DNA of 64,000 nucleotides. Origin: Epiperipatus broadwayi. Taxonomy: Eukaryota > Onychophora > Udeonychophora > Euonychophora > Peripatidae. Under the pieces are notes generated by a model. It did not search any database. It had not been told where the DNA came from and saw only the letters and a program-made list of their open reading frames with translations. Both the position numbers and the translations under genes were made by a program. The stretch's first letter is position 1; each line of letters opens with the position of its first letter. Positions 1-10,722 of this stretch are shown here, one piece after another. The stretch is taken from contig JAQFVV010012434.1 in assembly GCA_028023455.1 (NCBI GenBank), forward strand, positions 7,563,157 through 7,627,156. Direction: 5' to 3'.

Positions 1-245
1 TTTGTTTCGTGTATGTAGGTTTAAAAAAAAGAGTAGGCAAAATGATGGAAATAAAGAAGCTTCTAAGGTAAAGTGACAGCAGGAGGGGAGCAGCTTCAGC
101 AAATGTATTAATAAAAGATAAATAATAGAATAGAAATCAAGCAAAGTATGCAAAGTACAGAGATATTAAAGTGATAATAGGTGAAATGAAAGGAATAAAT
201 AATCTGATTTGTGAATGGGATAAGGAGACCGTAAAGTTTGCATCC

Positions 246-702
246 CAAGAATGCCTGAAAATTACAATATGGGTTAATAATATTGAAGTACATGCATTGT
301 TTGATACTGTATATGCATGGATGATACAACAAACCCATGACATTTGAACTCTACCAGTGAGGAAGTCCCTAGTAACTTTGGCCAGTAATAAAATGGCCTA
401 ACTAAAGACAAACCAAGTATGGGTACTAATAAGAGTGGGAAAGAGAGTCATACAACATACTTTGTTTGAGATTGAAGGGACTCATACATGATGTGATAGT
501 AGGGTCAGATTTTATGCATAAAACACAGCACTTAATTAACTATAAAGAAGGCAGTATTACATGTGAAGGGGAAATAGTAGAATTTAAATCAAAAGAAAAG
601 ACACTGCCAAAAAAATATGTAGTATATGAATCAAGACACAGAGGGAGCAAGGGGAAGGATGGGAAAAAAACAGTAAAGAAATTATTAGACAAGTATAAAT
701 GA
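246..702 (+). pseudogene. Ty3/gypsy pol: aspartic protease and protease-RT linker
   Basis: One frame from about 246 carries the protease start, ending in ALFDTVYAW. The catalytic Asp codon is at 303-305, but the usual DTG or DSG is DTVY, so the essential Gly is lost. A TGA follows about 15 codons later. Another frame, 466-702, carries VGSDFMHKTQHLINY, which resembles the conserved block that follows the protease active site in Ty3/gypsy polyproteins. A retroelement protease would normally cleave Gag-Pol in the particle. Missing glycine plus stops make this copy inactive. The assignment rests on motif position upstream of the RT. Confidence 0.75.
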
Positions 703-765
703 AAATTTTTCAGATAGACCAGTATAATTAAGGGATATGAACATCGAATTAGGATCATAGACGGC

Positions 766-1447
766 ATGCCATATCAGGCACTATCATATCCGGTGCCTTA
801 TCAATATCAAATGGAAGTGGAAAAACAATTATTGCAGATGGAAGAGTGGGGAATTATAATGAAGGGATCATCACCATGTAACAACCCATCGGTGATAGTA
901 GAAAAATAAAAGATGGGTCAGTTAGGTTATGCTTAGATGTGAGACAGCTTAATAGAATTACCTGGCTTGATCAAAATGTGCCTCCACCGATGAATGAATT
1001 ATTGAACAGGTTCCATGGTAAAGAAATCTTTTTGACATTAGATCTGATGACCAGTTATTGGCAGATTAAGCTACACGCAGCAAACCACCAATATACGGCC
1101 TTCAGATATAACAGCATATCTTACCAATTTAATAGAATGCCATTTGGATTAAGGAACAGCGGAGCAGGATTGCTAAAGTGTCTAGACAGAGTATTATCAC
1201 CCAAAATCAAAAGTTTTGTGACTATTTATATGGATGATGTTATAATTGCATCTAAAAATCCAAGAGAGCACTTAAGACATTTGGAAATGTTTTTACAAGA
1301 ATGCCAAGACAAAGGTATCTACATTAAGCAAAAGAGTTGTATAGCCATGGCAAAAATCAGTTTTTTAGGGCACTTGATCAGTAAAACAGGGATTAAGCCT
1401 CATCCTGATAAATACAAGCCACCAGAGATTTCCCAGCCCCTAAGTCA
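766..1447 (+). pseudogene. Ty3/gypsy pol: reverse transcriptase domain
   Basis: The RT begins near 766 (PVPYQYQMEVEKQLLQM), hits TAA at 907-909, and continues one frame over from 912. The second part contains LTLDLMTSYWQIKL (motif A region, catalytic Asp), RMPFGLRNSGA (motif B) and YMDD at 1227-1238 (motif C with the two catalytic Asp residues), then FLGHLIS. Its continuation into the thumb needs a second frame change near 1425. The domain would copy genomic RNA into DNA. All three polymerase aspartates survive, so inactivation is by frame damage rather than loss of catalytic residues. Confidence 0.93.
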
Positions 1448-2071
1448 GTGAAACAGGTAAAGTCCTTCTTAGGACTATGTAATTTTTATAATAAATTTTA
1501 CAGAAACTTTGCAGCAGATATGGAACCTTTAACACAGTTATTACAAAAAAACATCCCATGGGAATGGACAGATAAACATAATGAAGTGTTCAAAGGCATC
1601 AAAGAGAAATTTTTGAGACAAGTCATACTGATATACCCTGATTTTAAGGAAACCTTTATAGTACAGGTGGATAGCAGTGGATACGGACTAGTGCAGCTTT
1701 GATGCTGATGCAGGAAGATGGTAGTCAAAGAGTAATATACTTCATTAGTAGACCATTAAGGGGACCAGAAGTCAATTATTCTGTAATGGAAAAGTATGCA
1801 TTGGCTGTGGTATGGGCATTCCAGAGATTCTGACAAATTTCTGATAGGGTCAGAGGTGATAGTCAGAACTGACCATAAGAGTCTGGAATTCATTAACCAC
1901 AGTTATCTGTCTAATAGTAGATTGATTTGTTGGAGTCTGTTTCTCCAAGAATGCAACTATTCTGTAGAATACTGTAAAGTTTCGTTGAATGTAGTGGCAG
2001 ATGCTTTGAGCCGAAACCCAGTATTTGCAAATGAAAGATATAAGTATGGCAGCATTAAGCACAGAAATTGA
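1448..2071 (+). pseudogene. Ty3/gypsy pol: RT thumb/connection and RNase H
   Basis: The frame opening at 1448 gives VKSFLGLCNFYNKFYRNF, the thumb region typical of Ty3/gypsy, followed by the RNase H start VQVDSSGYGL with a catalytic Asp at 1670-1672. The frame then shifts near 1685 (segment ending in VVWAFQRF) and again near 1830. The last part holds RTDHKSLEFI (Asp at 1871-1873) and NVVADALSR (Asp at 2000-2002). RNase H would remove the RNA strand during reverse transcription. At least two indels lie inside this one domain. Confidence 0.9.
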
Positions 2072-2181
2072 CATGTCTGTGGAAGAGGAATTGAACCACT
2101 TAGGTGATAAGCAGAGATTAGATCACAAATATCAGGTGATTATAGATAATTTAAAAAAAATAAAGATGGGAAAAAGGGAAG

Positions 2182-3300
2182 GTGTTCCAAAAAATATGGA
2201 AGATATTGGTTGAGCAAGGAGTATTATGGTATTTGGTAGACATAAAGGAGGGAACATGGAGAATGGTAATGCCCAAGATGCTCCAAGATAGACTAACTAT
2301 GTATACACACTGTTTATATGGCCATTATGGGGTCCACAAGACCGAGAGATTGTTGAAAACTTGGTTTTACTGGCTGCACATGAGATACCAAATAACTAAA
2401 ACATTGAAAGGGTGAGAACTGTGCCAGAAAACTAAAGCAGTCAACAAATCATATGCAGGTATGGTAAACCTGATAATAAAAAAAAGACCGAATGATCTGA
2501 TAGTGATTGATTTTAATGGGCCACTACCTAGGTTCCAGAAGATGAAGTACATATTAGTAGTGTATGATGTATTTTTGAAATGGGTATGTGCGTACCCTAT
2601 ACCGCAGGCTAATACAAGAAACACCATATGCATATTAGAAACATAACACTTTCCCAAAATGGGCAAACCAAAGACAATATTATCTGACCATGTAAATCCT
2701 TTCATGGTCAATGAATGGAAGGAGTGGACAGTGAAAATGAAAGTATGACACACATTGTCATCTATCCATAACCCTCAGTCGAACTCTTGTGAAAGGGTGA
2801 TGAGGGAATTGAGAAGACTTTTTAGAGTGTACACATCTTCAAACCATAAAGAGTGGGTGAAACAGTTGCCCAGGGTGGTGAATTATATCAACTGGACAGA
2901 GAATGGTTCCACAAGGTTTGTGTCTATTCGGCTACACTTCCATCAACCTGTACTGAGGCTATACAAAGCCAAGTTGCCAACCATTCCTGAACATATTGAT
3001 GAAAAGGTAGATCAGAGAAAGGCAGCAACCAACATGAGACATGCCACAGTTGCAAGGGTAGACAGGAGGGGTATAAGACCCAAAGATTTCAAAAAAGGGG
3101 ACAGGGTATCGGTGCAGACAAATCCCATTAGCCAAATAGAGAAAGGTATATGCAAAAAGTTTCAGGAATTATATGAAGGCCTGTATCAAATAGTTAGAGA
3201 GAGTGGTCCAAATGCATTTACTCTCACAAATGAAAAAGAAAAAAAGAGGACTTTCAATGCAAGAGCTTTAAGACCCTATAAAATGAATCCTGACAGATAG
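2182..3300 (+). pseudogene. Ty3/gypsy pol: integrase with GPY/F-like C-terminus
   Basis: A single frame runs from 2182 to the TAG at 3298-3300, interrupted only by TGA at 2413-2415, TAA at 2644-2646 and TGA at 2746-2748. The HHCC zinc finger is readable: His at 2308 and 2323, then the stop at 2413 exactly where the first Cys belongs, then Cys at 2422. The catalytic triad is present: Asp at 2509 (VIDFNGP), Asp at 2686 (ILSDH) and Glu at 2791 (SNSCERVMREL). The Asp-Glu interval is one codon shorter than the usual D35E. The C-terminus contains YEGLYQIVRESGPNAF and FNARALRPYK, a GPY/F-type module. This is the best preserved part of the element. Confidence 0.92.
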
Positions 3301-3460
3301 TGTTAGGAGATAAAACTGGATAGATTTAGATTCTGAAGACCATGGATGTACCAAAATAAGGTTGGAGAATAAAAGAAGAGTGTAAACCCCATATTTTATT
3401 CTTGTCATTGACCACGGAGGTATTGTACTGTATTTTATCCTAGTAGAAATAGCGTTGGCA
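3301..3460 (+). repeat. Possible 3' LTR of the Ty3/gypsy element
   Basis: Directly after the integrase stop the sequence starts TGTTAGGAG and a candidate end GTTGGCA lies at 3454-3460, giving the TG...CA ends expected of an LTR of about 160 bases. It contains AATAAA at 3368-3373. No convincing polypurine tract precedes it, and the 5' LTR is outside the window, so the boundaries cannot be confirmed here. Confidence 0.3.
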
Positions 3461-6433
3461 ATTTAAAAGTTAAATTGATAAATTCCTAATGAAAAATATA
3501 TTTATATAAATATATTTGATCTATTCATTTAAACAACATGAATGTATATATTTTTTTATGTGTGTTTAATGAAATTAAAAAGAGAATGAATGTGGAAAGT
3601 ATAATAAAAATCAAAGGGAAACTTACTTTGTATTTGTTAAATTTAAAATAAACCATTATCGCAAGGTCATCAGCAGCATGGAAACAAAATGATAACATTC
3701 CATAGGTAATTAAATATGGTGATCAAGAAAAGAAAAAGAAGACTTTGTGAGCTAAATTCTTTTAAATTTGGTACACATTGACAGGTGTCAACAGGAGTTG
3801 CGCAGAAAGAAAAAAAATCAGGAGAATAAGAGGAATAACACTTGGTGCATGAGGGTTGTTCAGAAATCATCCTTCCTGCAGAGATCAGTAAAAAAATAAA
3901 TAACAAAGAAATTATGAAAGTGGGACAAACTACTCTTATTAATAGACTGAAATATTAAGATGTGTGAGTAGTAACAATTCATTTGCTGAGGTTGCTTTGT
4001 ACCTGTGTCATGAACTACCTGAGTGAAGAAACCATCTCCTACTAGATTTCAACCACTAAACTTAAAGATCGCTGGAATACTGGACAGCAGATCCATTCTA
4101 AAGAAATCCATGCATGGTCAACATTAGAAATCCTGCACATTATCATTCAAACTTACCAGTAAGTAACTTATTAAATCAAATATTAGTGATCACTTTCTTG
4201 AACTCTTAAGCATGATGAACTGTCACCATGAGTCATATAATTAAAAAAAAACAAATATTGGCTGTAGTTTTGATTTTTGTTTGTCTTTTTATATTTTATT
4301 CTCTCAATCATATTAATGTTTTGTTTCATATTAATAAAGTAAAATATGACTTATGTTGTTATTGATTCTTATAGTTCTAAATTCATTGTAATTTAGACAT
4401 TATTATAATTCAAATAAATTGCCAGCGCTGTACTTAAACACAATCCTCCAGAGATTCCAAAAATTCCATCATAGCTAAATAAATAAATGGGTTAGCCAGT
4501 GGATTTTAATATTCTGATACAGAATCCTGGAACCTTTCAAATAAATTAAAAACTGGCTTACATGAACCCATTATTTTAGTAGTTACATTAATTAAAAGAG
4601 TGTTGTGTGATCAGAAAAAATAATTGTGTCCATTAAATCTTACTGAATTGTCTGACAAAACAAATTTAATAGATAGGACATAATTTGATCACAGAGTACG
4701 AGTAGTTAACTCATTAAAAACACAAATAACATAATGGACATTACAATATATATATATATATATAAGTGTGGAAAGAAAGTTAAAATTTCAGTATAGAATA
4801 ATATATCATTCTAAAGAACTAATAGATTCTAGTGGGTTTAATCAAAAGTGATACCTATATTATTATTGTAAGGAAATGAGAATATTTTCCTATAAAACAT
4901 GAAAGTTATATTGTGTAAGAGCTTGAGAAATAAGCCAGAATTTATTGGGTAGAATCATTAAGGTAAAGTGACAACCTTCCAAAATATAAAATATTTCATA
5001 AAGAGTGGATAGTGAATACCTCCATTCCTATATTTGTTACAATAATTTAATACATTAGTTTCTTATCCACAAAGTTTTATCTATGCTATCAGAATATATA
5101 ATAAGCATCCTAGGTTAGCAACTTATTATTTTGGAATTTATAGTTTTTCTTCCTAAGTTTTGTTAGAGTAGTGTAAGAAATGGAAAAGCTCATACACAAA
5201 CAAATCTCAATAAATGCAATCAGAAATAAGAATAACTTATTGTTTGAAAATGATAAATGAGATAAAAGTAAGAATGCAGATGTGATTGAGAAGAGTTGAG
5301 TTTGTATTCAATTATCTATTAAAATGCATTATTTGTGTTATTTTAATATTACTAAAGCATAAACAGTTCTTTAGTGATTATAATAATATGTATTCATACT
5401 CTTTTTCAATCTGACTGATATTAAAGTGTTATAACTTTGTTAAAACAAATGGATTATAATGGATTATTTAAGTATGTTAGAGATGGCATGGACATTACCC
5501 AGCAGTATGAATTCATGAATAATAAAATTAATTAATAATATAAATGAATGCATACAAATTAATGAAATAAACTTATCATTTGATTAACCAAATGATGTGG
5601 ATACAATTTGAATGCCTTAATGAAAAGATTGATATTTCTTTTATTTATTGTAAATGTAAAAATTTTTGTAAATACGTAATTGTTTAAATATTAATTTTAT
5701 GAATTATTTATGTGATACATGATATTTACAATTGTTGTTATAAATTGTTTTTATTGTTAAAATAAATATTTTAATTTAAAGTTGACCAATAGCTTTATTT
5801 CTGTACTGAATCATTTCTATAACAATATCATATCATTAAAGCCCATAATCAAAATGAATTCATTATATAGAACGTATTTATTAAATATTTTATTTATTGA
5901 ATTATAAAAAATTTGAAACTTGATAAATTAATTATTTATTACTTTGGAATCATAACTTTATTAAAATCATATTAATTGGATCTTTATTTTATTAAATATG
6001 AAAATACTTGAATAACTATTTGAACATTGGAATATTAAAGTTATCATATGTGTTAAGCATTAAAAGAGTGATATCATTTTCAACAGTCACATTCATATTT
6101 TAAAGGCCATTTAAGTTTAATATAAGAATCAAATAATAATAAAGTTAAAGTTTAATATATGGAATAAATTCAAAATGTTATATTGTTTCAAATACAAATA
6201 ATTAATAAAATTAATTATAATGTTTGTTTTTGAAAGATAAAATAGAATGGGTAAATATTAAAAATAATTTGTGTATTTAATTGAGTTAGATAATATGAGG
6301 TAATGGTTAACTATAAAGCTTTTGATTACTACTAAATATTCTGTTTTATGATAGTTATTGGTTTAAGTAGAAGAGTAAATATTTATAAGTTAATAAATTA
6401 TTTAAATTGAGTAGATTATTATTAGTTTCAATA
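3461..6433. other. AT-rich sequence without recognisable genes
   Basis: No supported gene. Short (TA)n tract near 4746-4763. A slightly more GC-balanced patch at 3950-4160 contains a good splice-donor-like CCAGTAAGT, but no open frame of useful length leads into it. Confidence 0.6.
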
Positions 6434-6435
6434 TT

Positions 6436-6503
<68 letters not shown>

Positions 6504-6600
6504 TACTACTACTACAACTATTACTACTACTACTACTATTACTACTACTACTATTATTATTATTATTATTATTGTTGTTGTTGTTATTATTATTATTATA
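6434..6600. repeat. Compound trinucleotide array (ATC/ATT/ACT/TTG)n
   Basis: Blocks of ATC, then ATT, then ACT/ACA variants, then ATT and TTG units follow each other, indicating stepwise mutation and re-expansion. The poly-Ser, poly-Leu and poly-Ile frames across it are artefacts of the repeat. Confidence 0.95.
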
Positions 6601-7589
6601 TTTATGCTCAAATAGTGAGTTTAGTTTATGTTAGTAATTGTGAGTGTAATTATTTTTTAGATAATTGGTTCTCAACAAAATCCCTCTTGTTATTCAATTA
6701 TCCAACTGCTAATAATTGGTTATTATATTTTAGAAAGGAATAATCAGGATCCCTTAGATACCCATAGGATAAAATTAATTATTTCAATCATTTTAATTAG
6801 TGCTTTTAGCATTATTAGTTTTAGAGTTTCTTAAATTATAAAAGAGTAGCTTAACAATTATTTTACATGAAGTATTATGTTAGTCATTGTGTGTTGTAGG
6901 GCCCTAATAATTAAAATATGATAATAGCTGGAGAGTTTCTATGATAACAATGCCATTGTGGAGTATATTTTATATGCTTCTCAATGTTAAAACCTCTATA
7001 TTTGTGACTGGCCCTAAAGTCTATCTTATGTATTATCTTATCCATCCAGATCAAGTAGAGAGTCTCATTTCTTTTGTCCTTTATTATACTTATCATTGAG
7101 CAAAAGAGTAAATGTTAATTTATTCATTCTTTGGAAAGGTTACAATATACACCTGAGTTTCATTTTATGCGGTAGATAGGTTCCTCAGAAAATGTGCGCA
7201 AAAGAAATTGCACAAAAATAGACTTAACTTACCTTAAAAAATGGGGGATATGTACTGTAATTTTTGAAAATCACATAAAAGCAAAGCAACAATGTAAAAT
7301 TACTTTAAAATTCACATTAAAAAAAAAGAAATAAAATATGACTAATAAAAAATTTCAAATGTGAAAAAAAATGATACAAGATAATTTTTTTTACTTTTTT
7401 TTATTAAGTACAGTATTTAATTTTATTCAAAACAATATATTTTTATGCGTAATTTACAGTATTTTACATTTTTTCATACATGTACAGTATTTTAATCATT
7501 ATCACTATTTGAAGATATGCAAGTTCATTTGTGAACTAGTAAAACATCAGATTCATCACAAGAGGAAATACAACTAGTGCCAACTTCAT

Positions 7590-7735
7590 TTTTTTTAATT
7601 GCTCTTATAGTACACTCACCCAAACTAAAATGTTTTCCAATTGCTGTTGATCCTTCCCATTTTGCTAAGCAATCTAAAATTGAAATTTTTGTTTCCAAAG
7701 AAATTCATTTTCTTGGGTGTTTTTTCCTCTCCATT
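7590..7735 (-). pseudogene. Tigger/jerky-type transposase, N-terminal HTH remnant
   Basis: Minus-strand reading from about 7735 gives KKHPRK, a stop, then SLETKISILDCLAKWEG and TAIGKHFSLGECTIRAIKKN. This matches the layout of the psq/CENP-B N-terminal helix-turn-helix, in which helix 1 starts SLExKxxIL and the recognition helix carries STIRxIxKN. The domain would bind the transposon ends. Downstream, the frame degrades within about 40 codons, and no DDE motif follows before the left terminal repeat. The protein would normally be about 500 residues; fewer than 60 remain. Confidence 0.7.
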
Positions 7736-8287
7736 AGGGTAAACTAAAAGTTTAAAATAAAAATAAGAACTTAGACTTATGATAATAAAAAGAACCTACT
7801 ACCACTATTGGGCAAAATTTAATTAAAACTAACAATTAAAAATTAAATTCTTATTTTTGTCTTTAATTTTTTAATTTTCAATTCCGTTTAAAAATCAATT
7901 TTCATTGTTTCGCATCACATTAATTTCAGATCATGTTACATAATTTTTAAATTGTTAATTATAATTAAAAATCAGATTTTAATTTTTAATTGTCAAATTT
8001 AATTGTGCCCACCACTGTTACTCACCTTTTAAAAATAAACTTGTGGACACTAAATGATTAATTGATTATGTACTCTTTTTTAAAAAAGCAAAAATAGAAT
8101 GTGATTTAAAATGCAAAACAACAACATGTATAGTATAGGCATCTATAATGTTTGAACAGATTTACATTATAATCTTGTAAAATTTAATGTGTGTATATAA
8201 AATGGAAAAATCCTGATTTTAAGTGAATTATAAACTTCTTTGTTGCATAAAATCTATTACAGTACTATTATAAAGTGCTGAAAATAT

Positions 8288-8420
8288 TGAAATTATTAGA
8301 TGGAAGTCGAACTCTGATAATGCAGTATTACTTTAATTATGATATGGGAGTGTGCAAAATTTATAATATTTAAAGTAATAGAGCATTATCAGAGCTCAAC
8401 TTCTGATCTAATAATTTTTA
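8288..8420. repeat. Inverted-repeat hairpin inside the Tigger-like element
   Basis: Arms at about 8288-8336 and 8370-8420 pair over nearly 50 bases (AATTATTAGAT..., CTCTGATAATGC..., TATTACTTTAA) with scattered mismatches, around a loop of about 33 bases. It may be a nested MITE or an internal palindrome of the host transposon. Confidence 0.75.
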
Positions 8421-8524
8421 TTGCATAAAAAAAAAACCACATACAAAGATATTAATAAGAAACATGAATCGCATAACTTCAAAATTGCTTTTAAAAAATT
8501 CACATAAAATGAGACCCGGGTGTA

Positions 8525-9727
8525 TATATGTTTTATATTTTAGCAGTATAAAAATATTATTATATATATATATATATATGTAGTTTGTTTATAACACCAG
8601 TTTCAAAAGAAGTTATATACTAGTCATGCATAATTTAATCAGAATATAAAATCAATTTAGTTATTAAATGGCTTTTATGGCTTTATACAATTGCATAATT
8701 GATTTGCTAAGTAATGATTTTAATGAGTAAACTATTTGGTTAATAGTAAGCATTGGATGTTAAAGCAAAAATCATACTTTAATTTTATAACCAGTGGATA
8801 CAATGCATTGGTAAAGTAATTAATCTTCATGTAGCTTATATGGAGTTAAACTATAAATATAAAAAACCTTGATAAAATGTGTGTGCATTGTTGTCTAGTT
8901 TTGTATACTCTTTTTGAGATGGGCGTATTGTAGGTGATACAGATTGAGATTGATTTATCATTGTAACTTATTGGATTTATCTTAATGGAATTAACAAAGT
9001 GTGATTTATTAAAGTTTATTTTAATGAAACTAATATTAATAATGATAGGATTTAAAGATTCAACTATCTGTTTTTAGGCTTTATTGTATGTTGGTCAGAT
9101 TGAAATACTGTTCTTCAGAGTTGTTTGCAAGATTTGAATTTTTAAAATAGAATCAATGGTTTTGTTTGAAATCTATGTGAATGTTTGTAGGTCTATACTC
9201 CTTGAAAGAGATTTTTAAGTTATTGGAGATATATCTGATATATTGCTTAGAATTTATCTAGTTAATTGCTTGTCATTGGTCTTGCTAACATACATGTTAC
9301 TTGAAATCAAATTGAGGCTTTTAATTTTTTTGTTGCTGTTGTTGGAAGGCAACTGTTGGAAGCACAAATTGTATTTTTAACCTAGTGTTTGATTGGGAGT
9401 GACAGTTTTGTTGTTCTTCCTTTTTTTATAAGCTTTTTTTTACTTTTTGAAACAATTTGGAAGTAATTTTTATCAAATGAAAGCTACTGTGAATATTTTA
9501 TCTTTAACAACTCACATTGAAAAAGATTTTCAAAATAGACTAAAAACTGGTGTAACCTTTATTGATATAATCTCATGTTATGTTTCTGTTTGGAAAAAAT
9601 ATTATAAATGTTTTTAAAATTCTTAAATTCAGGAAAATCTGTTAATTTACTTGATAAAATACTACCCACTGGGAAAATTTAAATAACACTAAATAACAAT
9701 TGTAGTTGATCCCAAATTTTCAGAATA
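8525..9727. other. AT-rich sequence, no gene seen
   Basis: Includes a (TA)n run at 8560-8579. The right part may be the decayed upstream portion of the non-LTR element that starts to be readable at 9728, but I could not read protein there. No CpG is found from 9001 onward to 10000. Confidence 0.5.
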
Positions 9728-10722
9728 GTTTTCCTCAGGATTCAGTTCTTTCATCTATTTTCATCAATATTTTTATAAGTGATCTTCTCAACAGAATGCT
9801 AAAAATTTATTTATGCTGATGCTATTGCTTTGACTTCTCTAAGAAAATCCTTTTTTGAAATAGGAGTCTCTCAATAAGGATGTGAAATGATTAGAAACTA
9901 GTTCAATAAAAAGTATGTTCAAGGTTTCACTTAAGCAGGAGACAATCATTCTTATTCTGAATATAAACTTTTGAAATAATAAACTGAAGCACAATCCTAT
10001 TTCATGCTATTTAGAAGTAACCTTGGATTGTAATCTAACTTTTTTTTTCATTTTATCTAAAATTAAATCAAAATTAATTTATAATGTCACTGGAAAGCTA
10101 GCTGACACTACTTGGAGGTGTGAGACAAATACTTTAAGAACATCTTTATTAATCATTAGCATATTCTTCTGATGAATACTGTGCCTCTGTCTGGATAAAA
10201 AGTTCCCACATTAAACTTCTTCATATTCAATGAAATATTACCATGAAAAATGTTACATTCATACTCATCTACTTTTTGCAATGGCTTCCTGTTTCTTCAC
10301 ACGTTTGTTTCACAGAAAATGTATAAAAAGCTGTTAAGTGAATTAGATTTGCCATTAACTCAAGATATAGTTTCACCCTCTAAGATTTGTCTCAAATTAA
10401 GAATTTCTTTTTGAATATTCAAACAAAAATCATTGAAGGAGCCTTGCAAAAAAATGAAATTCTTATGATAGTCCAACAAATTTCTTTTCCCAAATCTAAT
10501 AATAAAATTAGCTGGGTTTATTCTTTTTAGGCAAACTTAAATCTCATCAATAGATTTAAACAAAACATGACCATATGTATATTTATCATCTACCTATTTA
10601 CATAAATATGGGAAAATACAAAGTGAATCGGTTAATATCTCCCAAATGCATAATTATAGTGGCAGAATTGAGGAACTTATTAATAAAACATTGGTGAATC
10701 TATTTTCTCTTTGCAATCTCTG
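9728..10722 (+). pseudogene. Non-LTR retrotransposon reverse transcriptase, C-terminal half, decayed
   Basis: Although no long frame survives, the landmarks of a jockey/RTE-like RT follow in order. FPQDSVLSSIFINIFISDLL at 9728-9789 corresponds to the LPQGSVLSPLLFNIYINDLP block. KFIYADAIALTS includes YADA at 9812-9823, in place of catalytic YADD. YLEVTLDCNLTF near 10015 fits the KYLGVTLD block. EYCASVWIKSSHIKL near 10174 fits EYCAPVW.RSSHT. QWLPV is near 10279. Near 10655, YSGRIEELINKT and LFSLCNL fit the C-terminal end. One frame change lies between the PQDSV block and YADA. Loss of the second motif C Asp and many stops make it dead. Confidence 0.8.

Larger units (their letters stand above)
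1..3460 (+). mobile_element. Ty3/gypsy LTR retrotransposon, decayed, cut by the window edge
   Basis: The pol domains lie in the Ty3/gypsy order: protease, reverse transcriptase, RNase H, integrase and a GPY/F-like C-terminus, all on the plus strand. The order protease-RT-RNaseH-integrase separates Ty3/gypsy from copia, where integrase precedes RT. Bases 2-76 hold a short basic open frame that may be the end of Gag, but no complete zinc knuckle is visible. The 5' LTR, primer-binding site and most of Gag lie left of the window. The reading frame is broken by at least four frameshifts and several stops, so the copy cannot encode an active polyprotein. Identification of the superfamily is firm; the clade is not determined. 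Confidence 0.93.
7150..8522 (-). mobile_element. Tigger-like (pogo/Tc1-mariner) DNA transposon, deleted
   Basis: The two ends are inverted repeats of about 25 bases: left CACCTGAGTTTCATTTTATG, right (reverse complement) CACCCGGGTCTCATTTTATG. Each end is flanked by TA (7148-7149 and 8523-8524), the target duplication expected for Tc1/mariner-type elements. Inside, on the minus strand, is an N-terminal helix-turn-helix of the CENP-B/jerky type. The left end continues with GGTAGATAGGTTCC, in a style familiar from Tigger-like families (from memory, not searched). The catalytic DDE region is not recognisable, so this is an internally deleted copy of 1373 bases. Confidence 0.75.

Noticed and set aside
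3950-4165. Possible exon ending in CCAGTAAGT
   Set aside because: Good donor-like sequence, but no open frame longer than about 30 codons enters it and no acceptor stands out.
6407-6634. 75-codon Ser/Leu-rich and 69-codon Ile-rich frames
   Set aside because: Translations of a trinucleotide array; no gene.
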